From: an uncultured SAR86 cluster bacterium
GTDB lineage: Bacteria > Pseudomonadota > Gammaproteobacteria > Magnimaribacterales > AG-339-G14
Assembly (NCBI GenBank): GCA_902523885.1
Contig: CABZAV010000001.1
Coordinates: 124,001 to 188,000 of the forward strand
Reading direction: 5' to 3'
DNA length: 64,000 nucleotides
The translations under genes and the position numbers were made by a program. Within the stretch, counting starts at the first letter, position 1, and each line of letters opens with the position of its first letter. The notes under the pieces were generated by a model. The model saw only the letters and a program-made list of their open reading frames with translations, did no database searches and was not told the DNA's origin. This document shows, in pieces, positions 42,449 to 52,782 of this stretch.

Positions 42449-43169
42449 AACCCTTGCCGTTATGAGCGAACACCTTAACTTTTTTCATCCAAAGGAATAA
42501 TGCTTGAAGGTGAATCCTAGCTAAAACTAGAGAAGAATTAATAAAAATTGAAAAGAAAATAAATAATTTATTTTGCCATGAAAAGTTTATTCTTTGCCCG
42601 GACAAATTAGATAAAATCTCAAGTTCTCCTTTAGGATTGTATTCATTGATCTTTATATCTAATGGATCACCAGAAATTTTAAATTGATAAAGTCCTTGTT
42701 TATCGGCAAAGGGCGATACATACATTTTTTTTTGAATTGGTATCCATTTTTTTCCATCAAGAATATTTAGTGAGTCATGGACGTAATAAATTTGCCTTTC
42801 ATGAAAGGTATTTGTTACTTCAGCTACCATCATTAAATCATTTTCATTTTTTTTTAAAAACCAAAAACATACAGGGTTGAAAGTTTTGAGAAAATGAAAG
42901 TCAGGAGTCTTTAAAAGATTTATTTTTAGATTTTTCTTCGAGATATTATTTTCTTTAATGTATTTAAGAATATTATTTAAAATCTTTTTTGAATCGTCAT
43001 TTTTTAAAAAAGAAAAATTAAAGAAAGTAGATTCAATATGATCGACCTTGTCTTCTTGAAAATCATAAATATTTTCTAGAAAGATACTTCGATAGGGATA
43101 GTCAAAACCATGTTTTTTTGATTTGACTCTTTTATGAGAAACAATTCCTTTAAAAAAATATTTTTTCAT
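42438..43169 (-). CDS. DUF1365 family protein
   Basis: GIVSHKRVKSKKHGFDYPYRSIFLE, FNPVCFWFLKKNENDLMMVAEVTNTFHERQIYYV, SPFADKQGLYQFKI. Confidence 0.9.
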   Translation of the reverse strand: MKKYFFKGIVSHKRVKSKKHGFDYPYRSIFLENIYDFQEDKVDHIESTFFNFSFLKNDDSKKILNNILKYIKENNISKKNLKINLLKTPDFHFLKTFNPVCFWFLKKNENDLMMVAEVTNTFHERQIYYVHDSLNILDGKKWIPIQKKMYVSPFADKQGLYQFKISGDPLDIKINEYNPKGELEILSNLSGQRINFSWQNKLFIFFSIFINSSLVLARIHLQALFLWMKKVKVFAHNGKGYVD

Positions 43170-44368
43170 ATATCTCTACTATTAATGAGCTCGCAGATTG
43201 CTTGTGAAGATTTTATGCCATCTTCATGAAAACCGTAACCCAAATAAGCACCCGTAAAATAAGTATTTTTTTCAGATTGGATTTCTTTAAATTTCTTTTG
43301 ACCCCTTAGAGCTTTAAAATCAAATATTGGATGTTCGTATTCCATCTCGTTAAAGATTAAATTAGGTTTAGGAAAATCTCCTAAGGTGACAAAAATATTT
43401 TTGCTAGTATTAATTTTTTGAAGATTATTCATCCAGTAAGTAACGTATTCGTAATTTTCGTCCTTGTACACATTCCAAGAACACCATTGTTTTTTATCCT
43501 TTGGCATTAAACTTTCATCTCCATGCAAAATAGTTATATTTTTTTGATATTTGATTGAATCAATAGCATTTTTTTCTTTCTCATTTAAATCATCAATGCA
43601 TTCCACTATCTGATTTGGGTGATTTGCCATTATCAGTAAATCGAATTCATATGATTCATCTTTATTCGAAATGAATATTTTATTGTCGGATCTATTAATT
43701 TTGACTTCTGAATTAAGCCTTACATCAAAGACTTTTAAATCCAATAATTTCTCAACGTAAGTATTACTTCCTCCCAAAACCGAATACCACTGCGGACGGT
43801 CATAAAGATTTAATAAACCATGATTATTCAAGAAATTATTCATTGATTCGGCTGGGTAGTTTCTTATCTCTTTGGAAGTGGAAGACCAAATTGCTGAAGT
43901 CATGGGAAGCAAGTAACTTTCAACAAAAAGATTAGAGAATTTAGAGGTTTTTAGCCACTTACCAATATTTTCTTTGCTTTTGAGATTTTTAGCTAAAAAA
44001 TTAAATCTCACAATATCGATCAGTAGCTTTATTTTTTTTAAATTTGTTAGAAAAGAAAAATTAAAAAACTCTTTAGAATTCCAAATTAGGAATTTTGAAT
44101 TTACTGAAAAAGACATCTCTGTTTGATATAAATCAATGTCAATTTCATTAAAAAATTCCATTAGATTTTTATAATTCTTATCATTAAGTACAATAAATCC
44201 TGAATCAACCTTTATTAAGTTTTCAAGTTCTAGTTGATGAGTATGGGTATGACCACCCAATCTGTCAGAGTTTTCAAAAATAGTTACTTCGTGATTTTTG
44301 CCTAAAAAGTAAGCGGCAGACAATCCACTAATTCCCGAGCCAATAACAGCAATTCGCATGAGACACAT
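43166..44368 (-). CDS. FAD-dependent amine oxidase-type oxidoreductase
   Basis: RIAVIGSGISGLSAAYFLGKNHEVTIFENSDRLGGHTHT; VDSGFIVLNDKNYKNL; YFTGAYLGYGFHEDGIKSS; adjacent to DUF1365. Confidence 0.88.
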   Translation of the reverse strand: MCLMRIAVIGSGISGLSAAYFLGKNHEVTIFENSDRLGGHTHTHQLELENLIKVDSGFIVLNDKNYKNLMEFFNEIDIDLYQTEMSFSVNSKFLIWNSKEFFNFSFLTNLKKIKLLIDIVRFNFLAKNLKSKENIGKWLKTSKFSNLFVESYLLPMTSAIWSSTSKEIRNYPAESMNNFLNNHGLLNLYDRPQWYSVLGGSNTYVEKLLDLKVFDVRLNSEVKINRSDNKIFISNKDESYEFDLLIMANHPNQIVECIDDLNEKEKNAIDSIKYQKNITILHGDESLMPKDKKQWCSWNVYKDENYEYVTYWMNNLQKINTSKNIFVTLGDFPKPNLIFNEMEYEHPIFDFKALRGQKKFKEIQSEKNTYFTGAYLGYGFHEDGIKSSQAICELINSRDI

Positions 44369-44444
44369 TTTAGGTCATTTATCTGTTTATATAAGGAATA
44401 AAAATAGAAGAGATTTATGTTTTTAATATATAATTCTTCGCCTT

Positions 44445-44520
44445 GGGGCTATAGCTCAGCTGGGAGAGCGCCTGATTTGCATTCAGGAGGTCCGCGGTTC
44501 GATCCCGCGTAGCTCCACCA
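44445..44520 (+). tRNA. tRNA-Ala (anticodon TGC)
   Basis: GGGGCTATAGCTCAGCTGGGAGAGCGCCTGATTTGCATTCAGGAGGTCCGCGGTTCGATCCCGCGTAGCTCCACCA: cloverleaf, encoded CCA. Confidence 0.97.
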
Positions 44521-44525
44521 ATTCC

Positions 44526-45824
44526 TTACAAAAAAATAAACTTTGATATAAAAATTAAGGTAAGAAACCAGGCTCCAGAAGAAATTTTAGTTATTTCTCC
44601 ATTGCCTACTTTTAAAACGACATAAGACAGAAATCCCAAAGCTATTCCATCTGCTATGGAAAAAGTTAGGGGAATCATCACAATAATGATTAGCGCAGGT
44701 AATAAGTCGACCAAATTTGACCAGTTTAATTTTTCCATTCCGCTCATCATTAAAATAGCCACATAAATTAAAGCTCCTGCAGTTGCATAAGCCGGAACAA
44801 TTAGTGCTAGGGGAGAGAGAAATATTGCCAATAAAAAAAACAATCCTATGAAAACAGCAGTAAGACCGGTCCGTCCGCCTGCCTCTACACCGGCAGAACT
44901 TTCCACGTAACTTGTCACAGGAGAGCATCCCACAAGTGCACCTAAAAAACTTGCACTGCTGTCTGCTTTCAAAGCTTTATCGAAATTACTTGCATCTCCA
45001 GAATCATTAGTAAGATTTGCTCTGTCAGCTACTCCCAAAAGAGTTCCTGTTGTGTCAAAAAGATTAACAAATAAAAAAGACATGATAATGGTTATCATCG
45101 TCAAATCCAACGCACCTAAAATATCAAGTTTTAATAGGACTGGATCTATTGATGGCGGCATAGAAACTACGCCATTAAATTGAACTAAATCTAATAATAG
45201 GGCAGATAGCGTAACAGCAAGTACGCCTAATAAAATTGCACCTGGAATTTTTCTAATTGCTAAAACAGAAATCAAAATAAAACCTAAAGCAGCTAACAAC
45301 GTTTCAATACTTGAAAAATCTCCTAATTTTAAAAAAGTCGCATCATTGCTAATAATAATGCCACCATTTTTGAGACCAATGAATCCAATGAAAAGTCCAA
45401 CACCAGAACCCATTGCAATTCTTAAATTCAACGGAATACTTTCAATCATCCAACTTCTTAATCCTGTTATGCTCATTAAGAAAAATAAAACTCCAGCTAA
45501 AAAAACAGCTCCAAGAGCCACTTCCCATGCATAGCCCATTTCACCAACTACGGTAAAAGTAAAAAATGCGTTTAAACCCATTCCAGGAGCCAAGCCAACT
45601 GGCCAATTTGCGAACAATCCCATAAGAATGCAGGCCAGCGCAGCGGCAAGGCAGGTTCCTACAAAAACAGCTCCTTGGTCCATTCCGGTAAGCGACATTA
45701 TTTGAGGATTGACAAAAATAATGTATGCCATAGTTATGAAAGAGGTGAATCCACCTAAAAATTCACTTTTTAAATTAGTTTTATTTTCTTTAAGCTTGAA
45801 AATATTCTCTAATAAGCTATTCAT
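44526..45824 (-). CDS. NCS2/AzgA-type purine (adenine/guanine/hypoxanthine) permease
   Basis: EFLGGFTSFITMAYIIFVNPQIMS, GLAPGMGLNAFFTFTV, DTTGTLLGVADRANL, SSAGVEAGGRTGLTAV. Confidence 0.92.
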   Translation of the reverse strand: MNSLLENIFKLKENKTNLKSEFLGGFTSFITMAYIIFVNPQIMSLTGMDQGAVFVGTCLAAALACILMGLFANWPVGLAPGMGLNAFFTFTVVGEMGYAWEVALGAVFLAGVLFFLMSITGLRSWMIESIPLNLRIAMGSGVGLFIGFIGLKNGGIIISNDATFLKLGDFSSIETLLAALGFILISVLAIRKIPGAILLGVLAVTLSALLLDLVQFNGVVSMPPSIDPVLLKLDILGALDLTMITIIMSFLFVNLFDTTGTLLGVADRANLTNDSGDASNFDKALKADSSASFLGALVGCSPVTSYVESSAGVEAGGRTGLTAVFIGLFFLLAIFLSPLALIVPAYATAGALIYVAILMMSGMEKLNWSNLVDLLPALIIIVMIPLTFSIADGIALGFLSYVVLKVGNGEITKISSGAWFLTLIFISKFIFL

Positions 45825-46036
45825 TTTCTTTCCAAGTATACCTTTTGTATTGAATCATTAAGGATTTCGATTATAAGATTTTTAAATAAAATATTTTGCA
45901 CTTTCATTTAACAAAAAAATATTATTTTTTGCATAAAAACAGTGCATTTATGAAAAAATGAGTAAATTTTCTTTCGCAAATTGGATAATTAAACGTGACA
46001 TAATTAAATTAGGAGAAAGTCTTCAAAACTAAAATT

Positions 46037-48451
46037 ATGAAACAAATTAAACTAATTAAAAACTTAGCTTTTATAGCTATTTTATCAATCTTCACTCCTT
46101 CAATTCTGTCTCAAAGCGATGGTTTTTTTGAAGATGTAGTCGTAACCGCTGAAAAGAGAAACGAAAGTCTTCAAAGCGTTTCGCAAGCAGTAACTGCTTT
46201 AACATCTGCCGAAATAGAGACCAAGGGAATAGAATCAATCGTCGATTTAACTTCAATTGTTCCTGGCGTAACAGTTGCGAAAAACGAAGGTTATAAAACT
46301 ATTATATCCATAAGAGGTATTGGTAATGAAACAAATCAAAATGCAATTGCTGCACCATCGGTTGCTTATCATATTGATGGCATATTTGTTGCCTCACCTT
46401 TTGCCCTTCAAACCGATTTTATAGGTATTGATCGGATAGAAGTTTTGAGAGGACCTCAAGGCACTTTATTCGGTCAGAACTCCACAGGTGGGGCTATAAA
46501 TGTGATAACTAAAACACCTTCATTAACTGATTCTTCTAGTTCCGCTTCATTAACATTAGGGGAGTACGAACTTAATAAATTTACTGGTTATATGAGCGGG
46601 CCTATATCTGAGAATGCAGCTCTCAGTTTTTCTTTTATAAATACTAAAAGAGATGGATTTTCAACAAATTTATTTAATGGCCAAGATTTAGACGATGATG
46701 ATAGTTATAGCATTAGAAATGATCTTTTCGTTGAACTTGATGATACTTCTTCTTTGAGATTTTTTGGACAATATGCCAACGTAGATAGTAATGGTTCTGC
46801 CATGAAAGGGATAGATGATACTACTGTTGGTGCAAGAAATTTAAGACAAGATACAGCCTCTAAATTAAAGCTTACTTCCTCCGTTATTGCGGGCATTTAT
46901 GAGAAGGACTTAGGATTTGCAACTTTAAAAATTTCAGCAAGCACTCAAAGTGATGATATTTTTGTTGAAAGAGATAATGATCGACACGTATACGGAACAC
47001 CTGCACCTTCAATACCAGGTGACAGCTTAAATACTCAAGCTGATACTTACACAAGAGCAGAATTTTTACCTGAAATTTCTGAAGTTGATTCGGAAACCTT
47101 TGAATTCAACTTGGTTTCCAATGAGCCAATTATGGATGGAAAGCTTGATTGGGCAGTTGGTGCTTTCTACATGAATCAGGATATAAAAAATATCATTAGA
47201 GAGTATTTAGATAAAGGTGCAAATACTATCCCAAGTAGTCCAGCGAACGTTATTATGTATGAGTGTGGTAGTGTTTATGCTTTAGCTGCTCCTAATTGTT
47301 TTGATCCAGCTACCGGAGATCCTTATGTAGCTGATTTAGGTTTTGTTACGGATGCTTTACCAACGAGGGAATCAAAATCAATTTACGCACAAACAACTTA
47401 TAGCTTTGATGAATCTTTAAGGCTTATTTCAGGTTTTAGATGGACCGAAGATATTTTTGAATCTCTCGTTTCAAATTTTTATGGCGCTGAAACGCCGCCT
47501 TTATTAACAAATAAAGATCTAGATAATGACGAAGTAACTGGAAAGATTACGTTGGAGTATGATGTAGATTCGGATACTATGGTTTACTTGTCTCAAACAA
47601 GGGGTTTTAAACCTGGCGGCTCCAATTTAACTTTTGGCCGAACAAAAGCAGGAGATGCTTCAAGAAATGCATTTATGGTCTCCATTAATCAGGGTTTCTT
47701 ATCAGCGGATCTTATAGATCCAATGGTATTGCCAACCTATGGACCTGAAATTCTAGATGCTACGGAAATAGGAATCAAAACAGATTTTCTTGATGGCCGC
47801 GCTAGAGCAAACATTGCTATTTTTGATTATTCTTATGAAGATCTCCAAATTCAGGCAACAGATCCAGATATATATAGAGGTGGAGTTGTAAATTTACCCG
47901 AATCGGAAGTTCAAGGACTTGAAATTGAATTTACGGCTTCATTATCTGATTCTCTAATTTTAGATGCTAATTTAGCTTTTCTTGATACCGAAATAACTAA
48001 ATCGTATATGTATCTTGATAATGTCTTAGCTCAGCAATATACTTTTGGATTTGAGACAGAAAGAGAAGCTGCGGCTCAAGATATAATCGGAAATGAGCTT
48101 CCTAAATCTCCTAAATTTACTGCCGATGTAAGTTTAATCTATACAGCAGACCTTTCTTCCGGAGATGTCTTCAACTCTGCAATACAATTTGTCAAAAGAG
48201 GAAAATTTTTCCAGAGAGTAGCTAATAATACAAAACACGGTGCTAACGATGTTGTTGATGGATATGATATTTTTAATATTAGGGCTGGAATTGATTATGC
48301 TAGCGGTTGGGGTTTTGACATCATGGTCACAAATGTCGGTGACGAAGATGGCATGAACTCAGCAATGACCGATGTATTTGGTGTGGGTGCAACTGGTAGA
48401 GAACTCATTCCACCAAGGCAAATTATGACAAAAATAAGTTATGATTTTTAA
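46037..48451 (+). CDS. TonB-dependent receptor
   Basis: Signal peptide, VVVTAEKRNESLQSVSQAVTALTSAEIE plug, DRIEVLRGPQGTLFGQNSTGGAINVITK, C-terminal ...MTKISYDF. Confidence 0.95.
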   Translation: MKQIKLIKNLAFIAILSIFTPSILSQSDGFFEDVVVTAEKRNESLQSVSQAVTALTSAEIETKGIESIVDLTSIVPGVTVAKNEGYKTIISIRGIGNETNQNAIAAPSVAYHIDGIFVASPFALQTDFIGIDRIEVLRGPQGTLFGQNSTGGAINVITKTPSLTDSSSSASLTLGEYELNKFTGYMSGPISENAALSFSFINTKRDGFSTNLFNGQDLDDDDSYSIRNDLFVELDDTSSLRFFGQYANVDSNGSAMKGIDDTTVGARNLRQDTASKLKLTSSVIAGIYEKDLGFATLKISASTQSDDIFVERDNDRHVYGTPAPSIPGDSLNTQADTYTRAEFLPEISEVDSETFEFNLVSNEPIMDGKLDWAVGAFYMNQDIKNIIREYLDKGANTIPSSPANVIMYECGSVYALAAPNCFDPATGDPYVADLGFVTDALPTRESKSIYAQTTYSFDESLRLISGFRWTEDIFESLVSNFYGAETPPLLTNKDLDNDEVTGKITLEYDVDSDTMVYLSQTRGFKPGGSNLTFGRTKAGDASRNAFMVSINQGFLSADLIDPMVLPTYGPEILDATEIGIKTDFLDGRARANIAIFDYSYEDLQIQATDPDIYRGGVVNLPESEVQGLEIEFTASLSDSLILDANLAFLDTEITKSYMYLDNVLAQQYTFGFETEREAAAQDIIGNELPKSPKFTADVSLIYTADLSSGDVFNSAIQFVKRGKFFQRVANNTKHGANDVVDGYDIFNIRAGIDYASGWGFDIMVTNVGDEDGMNSAMTDVFGVGATGRELIPPRQIMTKISYDF

Positions 48452-48512
48452 TTGAAATCTTAGATTTTAATTAATTAAATAAATAGGCTTTTCCTTTATG
48501 ATGCAATAAATA

Positions 48513-49076
48513 ATGGAAAAGCTATTTATTAAAGCAAACGAATTATTAGAAGATTCCTTCAATCTCGCTTGGAAAATATACGAAAGTGGTTACAAACCTA
48601 ACTATATTGTTGGTGTTTGGAGAGGCGGGGCTCCCGTTGGGATTGCCGTACAAGAATTTTTAAATGTGCTGGGTATTAAATCTGATCATATCGCAATAAG
48701 AACTTCTTATTACTCGGGAATAGATGAGCGAAAAGCTAACGTTCAAGTTTACGGTTTGAATTACATCATAAATAGAGTTAAGGCAGAGGATAAACTTTTA
48801 GTTGTCGACGATGTGCATGATACCGGTAATTCGATTAACCAAATAATCTTAGATCTCAGAGAAGCATGCAATAAGAATACTCCAGATATTAAGGTTGCAA
48901 CTCCTTACTTTAAACCTAATAAAAACCAAACAGACAGAAAACCTGATTTTTTCATTCATAAAACCGATCAATGGCTTATATTTCCTCATGAACTTGAAGG
49001 ATTAACTTTTGAAGATATAAAAGAAAACAAGCCCGAATTAAAAAATCTTATAGAGCAAATTAAATCTAAAATTTAG
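48513..49076 (+). CDS. purine-type phosphoribosyltransferase
   Basis: PNYIVGVWRGGAPVGIAVQEFL, LLVVDDVHDTGNSINQII (PRPP-binding motif). Confidence 0.85.
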   Translation: MEKLFIKANELLEDSFNLAWKIYESGYKPNYIVGVWRGGAPVGIAVQEFLNVLGIKSDHIAIRTSYYSGIDERKANVQVYGLNYIINRVKAEDKLLVVDDVHDTGNSINQIILDLREACNKNTPDIKVATPYFKPNKNQTDRKPDFFIHKTDQWLIFPHELEGLTFEDIKENKPELKNLIEQIKSKI

Positions 49077-49094
49077 TTAGATTAAATGAATAAA

Positions 49095-49511
49095 TTAAGC
49101 AGTCACCCGAGGCTGAGAATTCCAACTATAGAGTAAAGCGTAAAACCAAAAACCATTCATCAAAGGTTCAATAATGGCGTCAATGGCCGCTAAGCTCAAA
49201 TCAACTCCGATTATAAAAAAGCTCCAAGAAGTAGCAATTAAAAAATGTCCGGTAGTATAAACCACAGCAAGAAGGGCAGGTTTAAGCTTATCGTGAGCGT
49301 ATTTATGTAGCAAGAAGAACCAAAAGCCATTAATTATCGGCTCTATTATTGCGTCAGCTGATGCCAATAAAAAGCTTGTTTGAAATATAATTGCTGCACA
49401 AGCCCATGCAATAACTACATGTCCAACTGTATAGACAATTGAAAGACCAAAGCTGCTCAAAGAGTGAATTAAAGTATTCACTCTACTCAGTTTTATAACC
49501 AAACTTTTCAT
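49095..49511 (-). CDS. DUF2061-like membrane protein with internal duplication
   Basis: VYTVGHVVIAWACAAIIFQTSFLLASADAIIEPIINGFWFFLLHKYAH and VYTTGHFLIATSWSFFIIGVDLSLAAIDAIIEPLMNGFWFYALLYSW align with each other. Confidence 0.6.
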   Translation of the reverse strand: MKSLVIKLSRVNTLIHSLSSFGLSIVYTVGHVVIAWACAAIIFQTSFLLASADAIIEPIINGFWFFLLHKYAHDKLKPALLAVVYTTGHFLIATSWSFFIIGVDLSLAAIDAIIEPLMNGFWFYALLYSWNSQPRVTA

Positions 49512-49607
49512 ATTAAATATTTAAACATTTTGTAAAAAAGATACAAGATCAAAAAGGGTGCATTTAAAATAATTATTTAATTATTATTTAAAATTATTTA
49601 ATAAATT

Positions 49608-50498
49608 TTAGATCTTAGAGAGCCTTTTTTTAAAAATTGAAATTAACTCTTCTACTTTCTTTAATCCCGTATAAGTTGGCCTTATGATGACTGCCAGCTC
49701 TCTATGGGGACCTGGTTCATCCAGTTTAGTTTTTACTAAATTAGGAATTGTATCTACAGCTTGGTTAATAGCTAATTTAGGTACCAATGTTTTTCCCATT
49801 TTTCCTGCAACCAATTGAATTAATGTGCTCATGGAGGAAGACTCCATAGCAAATCTTTTTTTAGGAGATATTTTGCATGCTGAAAGAATATGTTTTTTTA
49901 AACAATGCCCATCTTCAAGAAGAAGCAAATTTGTTGAGTCAATATTTTTAGCTTTTATCTTTTTTCCATAATGAGGAAGCTCATCTTTATGAGAAATTAA
50001 GTAAAGATTTTCTTCCCAAAACTTTAAGGCTAGCAAACCTTTCACATCAAACGGCAATGCCAAGATGGCCATATCAATTTCACCCTCCTTAACTTTATTC
50101 ACTAATTGATTTGACTGAGCTTCTATAATTTTTAAATTTAAATTTGGAAATCTTTTATTTAACTCTGGCAGCACCAAGGGAAGAAAGTAAGGACCTACAG
50201 TAGGAATAATTCCTAGTGAAATAGAAGAGTTTGCAATTGAGTTACTTTCGCTTAGATTATAAATATCTTGCATTTGAATTTTAACTTCTTTTGCTTTTTT
50301 TAAAATTTTTTCTCCAGATTTTGTAACTATTACTTTTTTGTTATCTCTCTCAAAAATTTGGGTCCCTAGTTGTATTTCCATCTCGTTAATTGCATTACTT
50401 AAAGTAGAAGGTGAAACAAAACATTCGTCTGCTGCCTTTTTAAAATGCAGATTTTTTTGAACGCTTAATGCGTAATTTATTTGTTTGAGAGTAATCAT
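49608..50498 (-). CDS. oxyR: hydrogen peroxide-sensing LysR regulator OxyR
   Basis: LysR HTH; LLLEDGHCLKKHILSACKI retains the redox Cys pair with 8-residue spacing as in E. coli OxyR (C199/C208); divergent from katG. Confidence 0.88.
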   Translation of the reverse strand: MITLKQINYALSVQKNLHFKKAADECFVSPSTLSNAINEMEIQLGTQIFERDNKKVIVTKSGEKILKKAKEVKIQMQDIYNLSESNSIANSSISLGIIPTVGPYFLPLVLPELNKRFPNLNLKIIEAQSNQLVNKVKEGEIDMAILALPFDVKGLLALKFWEENLYLISHKDELPHYGKKIKAKNIDSTNLLLLEDGHCLKKHILSACKISPKKRFAMESSSMSTLIQLVAGKMGKTLVPKLAINQAVDTIPNLVKTKLDEPGPHRELAVIIRPTYTGLKKVEELISIFKKRLSKI

Positions 50499-50599
50499 TT
50501 GATGTTCATTATAATCGAATATAAAATTCATTTTAAGTATATTTAGTAAATATAAAAAGAATGCTAAATTTTATTTAAATAAATAATTTGGAGTTATAA

Positions 50600-52741
<2,142 letters not shown>

Positions 52742-52782
52742 GATTATCTATTAAATAGATAATTAGAAGGGAGATTAATAAG

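Noticed and set aside
45825-46036. PurR-like or other operator between the purine permease and TonB receptor
   Set aside because: Looked for an ACGCAAACGTTTTCGT-like palindrome and saw only AT-rich sequence with weak repeats of TGCA
49561-49607. A/T-only palindrome-like stretch downstream of oxyR (taattatttaattattatttaaaattattta)
   Set aside because: Pure A/T low complexity is expected in such an AT-rich genome; could be a weak terminator but not distinguishable from background
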